Assembly (NCBI RefSeq): GCF_002902945.1
Contig: NZ_CP026104.1
Span: 186,001-250,000 of the forward strand
Source: Paraburkholderia caribensis
GTDB taxonomy: Bacteria > Pseudomonadota > Gammaproteobacteria > Burkholderiales > Burkholderiaceae
Direction of reading: 5' to 3'
DNA: 64,000 nucleotides
This document shows, piece after piece, positions 8,607-17,437 of this stretch. Under the pieces are notes generated by a model. The model was not told where the DNA came from and made no database searches. It saw nothing but the letters and a program-made list of their open reading frames with translations. The position numbers and the translations under genes were made by a program. Within the stretch, counting starts at the first letter, position 1. The number at the start of each line of letters is the position of its first letter.

Positions 8607-9438
8607 GGCGGTGTCAGGTTTGTGGACAGACAACGGTAGAATGAAGCGATGAACAAGACGAAATCGCTTTATCACGGCCACCGCTTCCCTGCTGTTGTCA
8701 TCAGCTGCGCCGTTCGCTGGTATTTCCGGTTCAACCTGAGCCTGCGCGACATTGAGGAGTTGTTGCTTGAGCGTGGCGTCGTGGTCACGTACGAGACGGT
8801 CCGCTGCTGGTGCGACAAGTTCGGCGCGGGATTCGCCCGGTGCGCGAAGCTGGTGCGGCGGAAGTCGGGCAGCACCTGGCACCTTGACGAGATGTTCGTG
8901 ACACTGCGAGGCGAGCCGTATCTGTTGTGGCGTGCGGTCAACGAGCATGGTGCCGAGCTCGACGTGCTGGTACAAAAGCGCCGTGATAAGGCCGCCGCGA
9001 AGCGCTTCTTCAGGCGGGTGCTGCGATCAAACCCGGTGCCGCGCAAGATCGTAACCGATCAACTGCGCAGTTATCCGGCGGCGAAGGCTGACATTCCTGA
9101 ACTCGCTCAGGTAAAGCACGTCTTCGTCAAAGCGGCTGCTCGCTTGAACAACCGCGCCGAGAACAGCCACCAGCCAACCCGCAGGCGCGAACACCAGATG
9201 TGCGGCTTTCGTGACGCGCGTCGCACGCAGGCGTTTTTCTCATGCTTCGGCCCGATCCGGCAGCACTTCGCGTTGCCCAGACATCAGATGAACGCGGCAT
9301 GTCATCGCGCCATACTAAAAGAACGCCTCGCCACATGGCATAAATGGGCTACCGCAACCGCAGTCGAACGAGTTATCTGATAAGGATACCTACGCGGTAT
9401 ACAGACACGTAGCCTACGCACCTCAACTTGACAGTGCC
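8607..9438 (+). mobile_element. IS6-family insertion sequence
   Basis: About 832 bp. The ends are imperfect inverted repeats: GGCGGTGTCAGGTT at the left and, read in complement, GGCACTGTCAAGTT at the right (11 of 14 identical), beginning GGC as in IS6/IS26 elements. The flanking 8-mers differ, so there is no intact target duplication, consistent with replicative rearrangement. The right end cuts a HigA-like antitoxin gene. Confidence 0.7.
8649..9380 (+). CDS. IS6-family transposase
   Basis: 243 aa, full family length. The N-terminal HTH region includes SLRDIEELLLERGVVVTYET. The DDE core shows D in WHLDEMFV, D in KIVTDQLRSY and E in NNRAENSHQ, followed by the family's RRREHQMCGFRDARRTQAFF and the IRQHF motif. 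It moves by replicative cointegrate formation in this family. The gene is complete and fills the element. Confidence 0.9.
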   Translation: MNKTKSLYHGHRFPAVVISCAVRWYFRFNLSLRDIEELLLERGVVVTYETVRCWCDKFGAGFARCAKLVRRKSGSTWHLDEMFVTLRGEPYLLWRAVNEHGAELDVLVQKRRDKAAAKRFFRRVLRSNPVPRKIVTDQLRSYPAAKADIPELAQVKHVFVKAAARLNNRAENSHQPTRRREHQMCGFRDARRTQAFFSCFGPIRQHFALPRHQMNAACHRAILKERLATWHKWATATAVERVI

Positions 9439-9537
9439 ATGCGGCGAACCGGGCGCCGGATCGAGGTCAACCAGCATAGACGCGGTTCTGAGCGCCCGTC
9501 GGTACTCATGGTCGTTTTCGATGCGTTGCACGGTCAT
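9439..9537 (-). pseudogene. HigA-like antitoxin N-terminal fragment cut by IS6
   Basis: From the ATG at 9537 the minus strand reads IENDHEYRRALRTASMLVDLDPAPGSPHG and is then interrupted exactly at the IS6 right end. This matches the N-terminal helix of HigA-type antitoxins ('E.EYR.AL.....L.D..PGTPEGD'). No remainder is seen on the other side of the IS. Confidence 0.6.
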
Positions 9538-9688
9538 GGATTGGCATAGGGAAAATATGCTGCCAGTGTATCAGCCAGGAGGCCGTCTGCTGCTCGTTGT
9601 ACCCTCGGCGTGCCGCAGCCCCGGTCCGCAGAGTGCCAGGCAAACGCGGTATCGGAATCCTGCCGACCGGCGGTGGCCGGTTTGCGAT

Positions 9689-10084
9689 TCACCATGTCGC
9701 ATCGCGATCGAACTGGAATTCCTCTCGAGCAGCAGCGATCACGCGGGCCGGATCGTCGATAAAAATCTCTGCCGGCGTGCGGCCTTCGAGCAGCGTATGC
9801 GGAGAAAACAGCCAGAACGCCCGCCTCGAGCCCGCCCGATGGTCTTCGCTCGGCAGAATGCGAGGAGTATGGCAACGTCCTCCCGTATGGCGCCTGAGCA
9901 GGTGAACTGGAAGTCCGGGTAAAGGGAAGCAATGCCGGGGCGCAGACCACACTCCCAGCAGGTCACCATGTGCTTGCGCCCGGATCGCGTACGTTGTGGC
10001 TTCACTTTGACCGTAAGCGATCGATAAACGACGCCCCTCGGTCATCAAACGTGTAAGAACGCTCTGATATCCTTCGCCTCTCAT
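9689..10084 (-). pseudogene. MbcA/ParS/Xre-type antitoxin, frameshifted
   Basis: The C-terminal half reads RRAFWLFSPHTLLEGRTPAE, then IFIDDPARVIAAAREEF, the DUF2384/MbcA-ParS antitoxin end motif. The preceding homologous part (SLYPDFQFTCSGAIREDVAILL) is in another frame, so a frameshift lies near 9850-9870. The stop overlaps an ATGGTGA, a typical join to a RES-domain toxin, and the next frame (PPPVGRIPIPRLP) looks like a toxin start, but it decays before the HigA fragment. I infer a degraded RES-Xre module. Confidence 0.55.
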
Positions 10085-10107
10085 TCTGGCTGACGAGGAG
10101 TAGTGAC

Positions 10108-11118
10108 ATGCGTTGGATAGTGCCTCTCGTACTGGCGACCGTATCTACGTGTTCCGCGCTGGCTGATCCGGCCGCCTTTAACGCAGGGGTAATCCGGCTC
10201 ACGGGGGTGAACGAAGCTGCCCCTTTCAACACGTTGATCTTTTACCCTACGCGTGAGCGTGAGGTTCCGTGGCAAGCGGGCCCGTTCACTGTTGAGGCGA
10301 CGCGCGATGCTTCGCCCGTACCAGATGACCGCTTCCCCGTTGTATTGATTTCACATGGACGAGGCGGCGGTCCCCTCAGCCACCGTGAATTGGCCATAAC
10401 TCTGGCTCGCGCCGGATTTATCGTCGTCTTGCCGACGCACGTTGGGGACGCTTCAGGCTATCCCCGAGCGCCATCCCAGGCCCAGATTCTGATTGATCGC
10501 CCCCGGCAGGCAGAGGCTGCGCTCAATGCAGTCCTCGCGGATCCACGGTTTTCAGCGAGCGCCGATGTCGGTCGAATTGGCATGATCGGATACTCAGCCG
10601 GTGGCTACACTGCGCTGATTCTGGCGGGAGCGAAACCCGATTTTGCGTATGCCAGTGCGTACTGCGCAGATCACGATGATCCGGGATCGTGTCCGCGTCC
10701 AGCAACCAGCAATGGTGCGCACGGCACCCAAGGCAAAGCGGCCGTACCCGCTGACCTGGTAGCCTGGCAACCGCCCGTTGATCGCCGCCTAAAGGCCTTG
10801 GTGCTGATGGATCCACTGGCGATGATGTTTGAGGCATCTGGCTTGTCCGCTGTGCGCATACCGACGATGCTCTATCGACCGCAGGACGACAGCTATCTTG
10901 GTTCTGCGAGAAACTCTCTTGGCGTTGTGTCAGGCTTGCCCACACCGCCCGCAGTCCACATCGTGCCAGGCAACCACTTCGTTTTCGTTGATCCATGTCC
11001 GGCCTCGGTTGCAGCCAGTGCGGCACTGATCTGTCAGGATGCGCCCGGGATCGATCGTGTGGAGATTCATCGCCAGATCGACAATGAGGTCGTGGACTTC
11101 CTACGCGCAAATCTATAA
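10108..11118 (+). CDS. Exported alpha/beta hydrolase (dienelactone-hydrolase/PAF-AH-like)
   Basis: 336 aa. A Sec signal peptide occupies residues 1-20 (MRWIVPLVLATVSTCSALAD). The hydrolase fold has an oxyanion-type PVVLISHGRGGG strand at about 75-86, nucleophile Ser in MIGYSAGGYTA near residue 157, an acidic candidate in ALVLMDPLAMMFE, and His in IVPGNHFVFVD near 293, giving a Ser-Asp-His order. The substrate cannot be told; similar proteins are annotated as predicted dienelactone hydrolases. GAGG lies about 8 bp before the ATG. It ends two bases before the remnant of an IS66 transposase on the other strand. Confidence 0.8.
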   Translation: MRWIVPLVLATVSTCSALADPAAFNAGVIRLTGVNEAAPFNTLIFYPTREREVPWQAGPFTVEATRDASPVPDDRFPVVLISHGRGGGPLSHRELAITLARAGFIVVLPTHVGDASGYPRAPSQAQILIDRPRQAEAALNAVLADPRFSASADVGRIGMIGYSAGGYTALILAGAKPDFAYASAYCADHDDPGSCPRPATSNGAHGTQGKAAVPADLVAWQPPVDRRLKALVLMDPLAMMFEASGLSAVRIPTMLYRPQDDSYLGSARNSLGVVSGLPTPPAVHIVPGNHFVFVDPCPASVAASAALICQDAPGIDRVEIHRQIDNEVVDFLRANL

Positions 11119-11119
11119 G

Positions 11120-11580
11120 TCATCCAGACTGAGCTGACATGCTCCACGGAAGCAACGCGGCGTAGTCGTCGACGTTCTTTGCTAGAGGTAGTCGCTGGAA
11201 CAGCAAGGTGAGGTAGCGGTACGGATGGATTCGACAGGCTTTGCAGGTTTCGACGAGAGGGTAAAGACTGGCGCTCGCAGCCGCGCCGTCGACAGTGTCC
11301 GCGAAATGCCAGCCGCGGCGCCCGATCACAAACGGACGGATCGAATTCTCACAGGCATTGTTCGATATGGGCCAGTCTCCGTGCTCGACATAAAGGATCA
11401 GCTTCGGCCACTGCTCGCGCAGGTAGGTCAGGGCCTTCCGAGCAGGCTGTTGGGCACGACGCCGGGTGATTGTTTCGAGCATCAGATCGTAAATGGCGTC
11501 GAGCACACGTGCGCTGTCAGAATCGTAGGGAATCCTGCCCCGACCGGGTTGCAAAAAAATCCACAATCCTAACTTTATGG
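11120..11580 (-). pseudogene. IS66 TnpC C-terminal fragment
   Basis: The minus strand reads LTYLREQWPKLILYVEHGD, WPISNNACENSIRPFVIGRRGW and YLTLLFQRLPLAKNVDDYAALLPW, the catalytic Glu region and tail of IS66 transposases. The upstream part of the same frame (to 11824) is unrelated, so this is a truncated piece fused by chance to other sequence. It abuts the hydrolase stop codon. Confidence 0.8.
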
Positions 11581-11689
11581 TGCGAACCTTCACTTTCTGC
11601 CTACCAGAATGTCCCGAAACAACGTCGATACGCAATGAAAATAACCGCTCCTCGTGCAGTCCCGCAGCGGCCGGACTGGACCGCTCGAC

Positions 11690-11917
11690 GCCGGATTCGG
11701 TGACCGAGTCGGGAAGGCCGCGCAGAAGATCCCCGGCTATAGGGAATGCCACGTCGTGACCGGGGAATTCGACCACTTCATGTTGATTCGCACGCGCGAC
11801 AGCGACAGCTTCAATTGGCTGCACGCGAAAAAAGCTGCTCTACTGCCCGGCGTGCGGCAGATCTGGACCTTCATCGTGTTACGTGAAATCCTGTCGACGA
11901 CCGAGTGGCCCGTCTAA
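11690..11917 (+). pseudogene. Lrp/AsnC-family regulator, C-terminal fragment
   Basis: The frame reads KIPGYRECHVVTGEFDHFML, then KAALLPGVRQIWTFIVLREI, then LSTTEWPV and a stop. That is the RAM ligand-binding domain and end of Lrp/AsnC regulators ('IPGV.ECH.VTG..D...LPGV..T.T..VL...'). The N-terminal HTH is missing; IS66 remnant sequence is found where it should be. Confidence 0.7.
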
Positions 11918-11950
11918 GCAGTTGCACTCCGGGCGCGGTGACGCGTCGTG

Positions 11951-12850
11951 TTATAGCTGCGCGCACAGAAAGTCGAGGAAAATCTGCACGGCTTTCGGCA
12001 GTGTGCGGCCGACCAGCGTCTGCACCTCGATGTACCGTTCGCCCAACCCGCGATCGCGGATCGGCACCGCGACCAGTTCGCCGCGCGCGGCGCGATGCCG
12101 GATCGTCACTTCGGCCGCGATCGACACGGTGTCCGTCAGCGCCGCGAGATTGTGCAGCGGCTCGGCATAGTTGCTGACGACCACCGGTTCGAAAACGAGT
12201 CGCTGCTGGCTGGCAGCAATGTCGAAGAGTTGCCGTATCGTCGTGTTGGTATCGGGCAGCGCAAGCGGGTGCCCGCACAGTTGCGCGAGGCTCACGCGCT
12301 CGAAACGGGCGAGCGGATGTCCGCGACGCATCACGGCCATCACCGGCGCGCGGCTGCGATGCGCGACCTTGATGTCGGTGTGCGTGGTACGACTGAAGAC
12401 GAGGCCGATATCGACATCCCCTTCGCGCACACGCCGCGTGACCTCCGCCGGCGCGCTGACCGCGAGGGTGAAATGGATTCCCGGATAATCGGCACGAAAG
12501 GCCGCCATCACGTGTGGCAGAAACTCGATCGCCCCGCCATCCGACGAAGCAAGGCGAACCTTGCCGCGCCGCACCCCTTGCAGCGCCTCGATGTCCTGCA
12601 CGATGCGGTCCGCTTCGAGTGCGACGCGCGATGCGTATGCCGCCAGCATTTCCCCCGCCGCGGTGGCGATCATGCCGCGCGAGCGGCGCTCGAACAACGC
12701 CGTATCAAGCGCGCTTTCGAGGCCCGCGATCTGGCGGCTGATCGCGGAGCCGGCCACGTTCAGCCGCTCCGACGACACGCTCACCGAGCCGGTACGAACG
12801 ACGTCGAGAAAGTAACGCAGCGCCGTTTCCTGCAGGTGATGCTGTTTCAT
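11951..12850 (-). CDS. LysR-family regulator of the adjacent ABC transporter operon
   Basis: 299 aa. The ATG at 12850 is chosen because it puts the HTH at the usual position (residues about 5-60, ALRYFLDVVRTGSVSVSSER with GSAISRQIAGLE); the longer upstream frame adds low-complexity residues. A LysR_substrate periplasmic-type domain follows (about 90-295, VRLASSDGGAIEFLPHVMAAF). It is divergent from the transporter operon with 165 bp between starts, the standard arrangement for a LysR regulator controlling its neighbour. The inducer is unknown, presumably a compound handled by the transporter or M20 peptidase. Confidence 0.85.
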   Translation of the reverse strand: MKQHHLQETALRYFLDVVRTGSVSVSSERLNVAGSAISRQIAGLESALDTALFERRSRGMIATAAGEMLAAYASRVALEADRIVQDIEALQGVRRGKVRLASSDGGAIEFLPHVMAAFRADYPGIHFTLAVSAPAEVTRRVREGDVDIGLVFSRTTHTDIKVAHRSRAPVMAVMRRGHPLARFERVSLAQLCGHPLALPDTNTTIRQLFDIAASQQRLVFEPVVVSNYAEPLHNLAALTDTVSIAAEVTIRHRAARGELVAVPIRDRGLGERYIEVQTLVGRTLPKAVQIFLDFLCAQL

Positions 12851-13015
12851 GTCCGCTCCAGTGGATCGGAAGTGCGCCGCCGGCGCCGCGGCTGAATTGC
12901 CGTTTCGGCAACGCAAGGTTATTTATTCGATCATAGTCGCAACAAAATTCCCCGGATACTCTCGACACGAGCCTGCCAAGTTCAACAGTGAAGTCCTGTT
13001 TCGGGGAACCTATCC

Positions 13016-14560
13016 ATGAAGCTTCACGCCGGTCGAATCCGGAATGCCGCCCGCCTCTTCGCCTGCTCATCCGTCGCGTCGCTGCTGTGCGCAACCCAGG
13101 CATTCGCGGACAAGGCGCACGACACCTTGGTCTATGCATCGGACAGCGAAGTCGAGAATGTGTCCGCATATCAGAACAACCTGCGCGAAGGGGTGATCCT
13201 CGCGCATCTGATCTGGGACAACCTGATCTACGAGGACCCCGCGACAGGTCAATTCAAGCCGGAACTGGCCACGGCATGGAAGTGGGAATCGCCGACCTCG
13301 CTCCTGCTCGACCTGCGTCACGACGTCAAGTTCCAGAACGGCGACCCGTTCACCGCGGCTGACGTTGCGTTCACGTTCAACTACATGACCGCGCCGGACT
13401 CGAAAGTCATCACACGGCAGAACGTGGACTGGATCAGGAGTGCACAGAAAGTCAGTGACTACCAGGTACGCATCGAGCTCAAAGCGCCGTTTCCGGCCGC
13501 GCTCCAATACCTCGCTGGGCCGTTGCCGATCTATCCGGAAGCGTATTTCCGCAAGGTCGGTCCGGAAGGCTTCAGCAAGGCGCCGGTCGGCACCGGCCCC
13601 TATCGCGTCACGTCGATCCAGCCGGGCAGCGGGGTAACGCTCGTCAAGAATCCGAACTACTTCAGCGGCAGCCCCCTCGGACAACCGAAGATTGGCACGA
13701 TCCGCTTCGTCGTGATCCGGGACCCGGAAACGCGCGCCGCACAGTTGATGACGGGCGCCGTGGACTGGATCTGGCGCGTGCCGGCCGACCAGGCACAATC
13801 GCTGAAAGCGACGCCGAACATGACGGTCACCGGCGGCGAGACGATGCGCATCGGCTTCCTGACGATGGACGACCAGGGCACGTCGGCGCCCAATTCGCCG
13901 TTCAAGGACGTGCGCGTTCGGCAGGCCGTCAACTATGCAGTCAATCGTGCGGCGCTCGCCAACGACCTTGTGCGCGGCGGCAGCCAGCCGATCTACGCGC
14001 CGTGCTTCCACACGCAGTTCGGCTGCGATACGGGCGTCGCGGTCAAGTATGGGTACGACCCGGCGAAGGCTCGGGAACTGCTGAAGGAAGCCGGCTACCC
14101 GAATGGATTCGAGACGGACCTGTACGCATACCGCGAGCGCGACTACGCGGAAGCGATCATCGGCGACCTGCGCAAGGTTGGCATCGTCGCGCACCTGCAT
14201 TTCCTGCAGTATGCGGCACTGCGCACCGCGTATCGCGCCGGCAAGACGCCTATGTCGTTCCAGGCGTGGGGTTCGTATTCCGTCAACGATGCTTCCGCGT
14301 CGCTCGGCGCGTTCTTCAAGGGCGGCCCCGACGACACCGCGAAGGATCCGGCCGTGATGAAGGACATCGGCATCGCGGATACCTCGAACGATCCCGCCGA
14401 GCGCAAGGCCCACTATGCAGCCGCGTTGAAACGCATCAGCGAGCAGGCGTACTGGGCGCCGCTGTTCTCGTACTCGACGAACTATGCATTCACGGCGGAC
14501 CTGAACTTCCAGCCGTGGCCCGACGAGCTGCCGCGTTTTTATCAAGCCAGCTGGAAGTAA
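13016..14560 (+). CDS. ABC transporter periplasmic substrate-binding protein, peptide/opine family 5
   Basis: 514 aa. A signal peptide ends near residue 32 (LLCATQAFADKAHD). It is an SBP_bac_5 fold: DTLVYASDSEVENVSAYQN, then LATAWKWESPTSLLLDLRHD, VKFQNGDPFTAADVAFTFN, the highly conserved GTGPYRV at about residue 190, VRQAVNYAVNRAAL, and a C-terminal FYQASWK end. This family captures di- and oligopeptides, opines, nickel or glutathione-like ligands for import; the ligand cannot be read from sequence. GGGGA is about 8 bp before the ATG. It is the first gene of an operon of six. Confidence 0.9.
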   Translation: MKLHAGRIRNAARLFACSSVASLLCATQAFADKAHDTLVYASDSEVENVSAYQNNLREGVILAHLIWDNLIYEDPATGQFKPELATAWKWESPTSLLLDLRHDVKFQNGDPFTAADVAFTFNYMTAPDSKVITRQNVDWIRSAQKVSDYQVRIELKAPFPAALQYLAGPLPIYPEAYFRKVGPEGFSKAPVGTGPYRVTSIQPGSGVTLVKNPNYFSGSPLGQPKIGTIRFVVIRDPETRAAQLMTGAVDWIWRVPADQAQSLKATPNMTVTGGETMRIGFLTMDDQGTSAPNSPFKDVRVRQAVNYAVNRAALANDLVRGGSQPIYAPCFHTQFGCDTGVAVKYGYDPAKARELLKEAGYPNGFETDLYAYRERDYAEAIIGDLRKVGIVAHLHFLQYAALRTAYRAGKTPMSFQAWGSYSVNDASASLGAFFKGGPDDTAKDPAVMKDIGIADTSNDPAERKAHYAAALKRISEQAYWAPLFSYSTNYAFTADLNFQPWPDELPRFYQASWK

Positions 14561-14580
14561 CCCACGTCTCGGAGCCGAGC

Positions 14581-15498
14581 ATGCTCGCCTATATCGCCCG
14601 CCGCCTTGCGCTTGCGCTCGCAGTCGCCTTCACCGTGTCACTCGTCAGTTTCGCGCTGCTGCATCTGTCGGGCGACCTCGCCACCTCGATCGCCGGCCCC
14701 GAAGCGTCGGCGCAGCAGGTCGAGGAAATCCGCACGCAGTATGGACTCAACCGGCCGCTGCCGGCACAGTACTTGGATTGGTTGTGGCACGCCGTGCATC
14801 TGGACTTCGGCCGCTCGTTTTTCTTCCAGGACACGGTGATGGACCTGATCGGCCAGCGCCTGCCGGTCACGCTGAAGCTAGGTGCGGTATCGCTCGCGCT
14901 GGGCGTGGTCATCGCGATTCCGCTCGGCGTGCTGGCTGCGATCTTCCGCGACACGTGGATTGACCGGCTGTCGCTGTTCGTGGCAGTCATCGGCCAGGCG
15001 ATGCCGAGCTTCTGGTTCGGCCTCGCGCTGATCCTCGTCTTCTCGGTCTGGCTACGCTGGCTGCCGGTGGCGGGCAATGCGCACTGGCAGAACTTCGTGC
15101 TGCCCGCGATCGCGCTCGGCTACTACGCGACACCGTCGATGATGCGGCTCACGCGCGCCGGCATGCTCGATGTGCTCGGTGCCGACTACATCCGCACCGC
15201 GCGCGCAAAGGGGCTGTCTCCGGCGCGCGTGATCTTCCGCCACGCGTTACGCAACGCGCTGATTCCCGTGGTCGCGCTCACGGCCGTCGAGCTGGGCTTC
15301 ATGCTCGGCGGCTCGGTCGTGATCGAGTCGGTGTTTTCGCTGCAGGGACTCGGCCAGCTCGCGTGGGACGCGATCGGCCGCAGCGACTTTCCGGTCGTGC
15401 AGGCAGTGGTCCTGCTGATCGCGATGTTCTACATCGGCCTGACCTTTCTCGCCGATGTGGCGAACGCCGCGCTCGATCCGCGCCTTCGCGCCGGCTAA
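14581..15498 (+). CDS. ABC transporter permease, DppB/OppB type
   Basis: 305 aa from the ATG at 14581, preceded by a GGAG site. Residues 1-30 form the first membrane helix (MLAYIARRLALALAVAFTVS). A large periplasmic loop contains the family RxxYGLNRPLPAQYLDWL motif. Further helices follow, and the cytoplasmic EAA loop reads YIRTARAKGLSPARVIFRHALRNALIPV in three consecutive parts. It forms the inner-membrane channel with the next gene. The long upstream extension of the frame (from 14002) overlaps the substrate-binding protein and is a shadow. Confidence 0.9.
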   Translation: MLAYIARRLALALAVAFTVSLVSFALLHLSGDLATSIAGPEASAQQVEEIRTQYGLNRPLPAQYLDWLWHAVHLDFGRSFFFQDTVMDLIGQRLPVTLKLGAVSLALGVVIAIPLGVLAAIFRDTWIDRLSLFVAVIGQAMPSFWFGLALILVFSVWLRWLPVAGNAHWQNFVLPAIALGYYATPSMMRLTRAGMLDVLGADYIRTARAKGLSPARVIFRHALRNALIPVVALTAVELGFMLGGSVVIESVFSLQGLGQLAWDAIGRSDFPVVQAVVLLIAMFYIGLTFLADVANAALDPRLRAG

Positions 15499-15512
15499 CC
15501 CGAGGACTCGCC

Positions 15513-16442
15513 ATGACGACAGTATTCTCTTCCCCGTGCGGCGACGCCACCTCGCTCGACCCGCTCGTGCCGGCGCCTGCCTGGCATCGTGCGCTGCGGC
15601 GAGTGGTCGGCCATCGCGGCCTCGCGATCGGCGCGGTGCTGCTTGGCGCGATCGTACTGGCCGCGCTGCTCGCACCATGGCTCGCGCCCCACGACCCTTA
15701 TGCGCAGGATCTCGGCAGCCGTCTGATTCCGCCCCTATGGCATGCGAATGGGAGCTGGGATCACCCGCTTGGTACCGACAAGCTGGGGCGCGACTACCTG
15801 AGCCGGCTGCTGTACGGTGCACGCGTGTCGCTTCTGATCGGTATCGGCGCGGCCGCACTGTCCGGCCTGATCGGCACGACGCTCGGCGTGCTGGCCGGCT
15901 ACTTCGGCGGCCGCACGGACAGCGCAATCAGCTACGTGCTGACGACGCGCCTCGCGATGCCCGTGATCCTCGTCGCGCTCGCGCTGTCGGCGCTGATCGG
16001 CACCTCGCTGAAAACCGTCATCCTGCTGCTGGGCTTCCTGATCTGGGACCGCTTCGCAGTCGTGTCGCGCTCGGTCACCCAGCAACTGCGCGACGCGGAA
16101 TTTATGGCCGCAGCAAAGGCCATCGGTGCCTCGACGCCGTACATCCTGCTGCGCGAGCTGCTGCCGAACATAGCGAATGCGCTGATCGTCGTGCTGACGC
16201 TGGAAATGGCCCACGCAATCCTGCTCGAAGCCGCGCTGTCGTTTCTCGGACTTGGTGTGCCGCCGCCACTGCCGTCGTGGGGGCTGATGATCTCCGAGGG
16301 CAAGACGTACATGTTCTTCCAGCCGTGGGTCATTGTGATTCCGGGTGTCGCGCTCGCGGTGCTCGTGCTCGCGATCAATCTGGTCGGCGATGGCCTGCGC
16401 GACCTGAACGCGTCTGACGGCCGTAGCGGAGGGAGCCTGTGA
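15513..16442 (+). CDS. ABC transporter permease, DppC/OppC type
   Basis: 309 aa, starting 15 bp after the previous stop with GAGGA upstream. It has the N-terminal OppC_N segment (ALRRVVGHRGLAIGAVLLGA, then PWLAPHDPYAQDLGSRL), the HPLGTDKLGRDYLSRLLYG signature of DppC proteins, then transmembrane helices and the EAA loop (EFMAAAKAIGAS, ILLRELLPN), and LSFLGLGVPPPLPSWG near the C-terminus. Its TGA overlaps the ATG of the first ATPase gene, indicating translational coupling. Confidence 0.9.
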   Translation: MTTVFSSPCGDATSLDPLVPAPAWHRALRRVVGHRGLAIGAVLLGAIVLAALLAPWLAPHDPYAQDLGSRLIPPLWHANGSWDHPLGTDKLGRDYLSRLLYGARVSLLIGIGAAALSGLIGTTLGVLAGYFGGRTDSAISYVLTTRLAMPVILVALALSALIGTSLKTVILLLGFLIWDRFAVVSRSVTQQLRDAEFMAAAKAIGASTPYILLRELLPNIANALIVVLTLEMAHAILLEAALSFLGLGVPPPLPSWGLMISEGKTYMFFQPWVIVIPGVALAVLVLAINLVGDGLRDLNASDGRSGGSL

Positions 16443-17437
16443 TGAGTGCGCTGCTCGAAGTGGAAGATCTGCAGGTGGAATTGCCCACGCCGCACGGCCC
16501 GCTGCGCGCCGTGCGCGGCATCGACCTCGAGATCGCACGTGGCGAGATGCTGTGCCTCGTCGGCGAATCCGGCTGTGGCAAATCGATGACGTCGCTCGCG
16601 CTGATGGGGCTGCTGCCCCGCCGGGCCAAGCGTACCGCGCAGCGGCTGCGGCTCGACGGCCAAGATCTGTCCGCCCTGAACGACCGCGAGATGGCGAAGC
16701 TGCGCGGCAACCGGATCGCGATGATCTTCCAGGAACCGATGACCTCGCTGAACCCGTCGCATACGCTCGGCAGCCAGCTCGTCGAAGCGCTGCGCCAGCA
16801 TCGCAGCGTGACGCGCGCGCAGGCGCGCGACCGTGCGGTCTATCTACTAGAGCGCACCGGCATGACGAGCGCCGCGCAGCGGCTCGGCCAGTATCCGCAC
16901 CAGTTGTCGGGTGGCCTGCGGCAGCGCGTGATGATCGCGATGGCACTCATGTGCGAACCCGACCTCATCATCGCCGACGAGCCGACCACCGCGCTCGACG
17001 TGACGATCCAGGCGCAGATACTGCGCATGCTGCGCGAGCTGCAGCAGGAGTTCGGCACCGCCGTGTTGTTTATCACGCACGACCTAGGCGTCGTCGCACG
17101 CATCGCCGACCGCGTCGCCGTGATGTACGCCGGCAAGCTCGTCGAGACCGCGCCGGTCGGCACGTTGTTCGCGCGCCCCGCGCATCCGTATACGCGCGGA
17201 CTACTCGACTGCATCCCGGTACGCGGCCGGCAGCGGCCCGGCACACACCTGACCGCCATTCCAGGCGTCGTGCCGTCACTGCTCGGCGAGCCGTCGGGCT
17301 GCGCGTTCGCGAACCGCTGCGCGCATGCGAGTGACGCGTGCACGCGCCCACCACCTTACCTCGAAATCGAAGGCGGCCACCGAGTGCGCTGCGTACTCGC
17401 GGCCGGCCAGTCAGCCACGCTGGCGGAGGTGCTGTGA
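16442..17437 (+). CDS. ABC transporter ATP-binding protein, DppD/OppD type
   Basis: 331 aa from the ATG at 16442, overlapping the previous TGA by one base; a GTG at 16439 is also in frame. Walker A is LVGESGCGKS (about 38-47), the Q-loop is in MIFQEPMTSLNP, the signature is LSGGLRQRV, and Walker B is LIIADEPTTALD, followed by the switch His in FITHDLG. The C-terminal oligopeptide/dipeptide domain carries the Cys-rich motif GCAFANRCAHASDAC...C, as expected for DppD/OppD. Its TGA overlaps the start of the next gene. Confidence 0.9.
   Translation: MSALLEVEDLQVELPTPHGPLRAVRGIDLEIARGEMLCLVGESGCGKSMTSLALMGLLPRRAKRTAQRLRLDGQDLSALNDREMAKLRGNRIAMIFQEPMTSLNPSHTLGSQLVEALRQHRSVTRAQARDRAVYLLERTGMTSAAQRLGQYPHQLSGGLRQRVMIAMALMCEPDLIIADEPTTALDVTIQAQILRMLRELQQEFGTAVLFITHDLGVVARIADRVAVMYAGKLVETAPVGTLFARPAHPYTRGLLDCIPVRGRQRPGTHLTAIPGVVPSLLGEPSGCAFANRCAHASDACTRPPPYLEIEGGHRVRCVLAAGQSATLAEVL

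Noticed and set aside
12095..12895. Plus-strand frame opposite the LysR gene
   Set aside because: Antisense shadow; the minus strand carries an intact LysR protein.
13067..14545. Long open frame (492 codons) on the minus strand opposite the substrate-binding protein
   Set aside because: It is arginine-rich antisense shadow of a clearly real SBP_bac_5 gene, with no family motifs or ribosome site.
14002..14580. Extension of the DppB-type permease frame upstream
   Set aside because: It overlaps the substrate-binding gene in another frame; the true permease start at 14581 has a ribosome site and begins the first helix.
15735..16946. Minus-strand frame spanning permease and ATPase genes
   Set aside because: High-GC antisense frame across two genuine genes; no motif.
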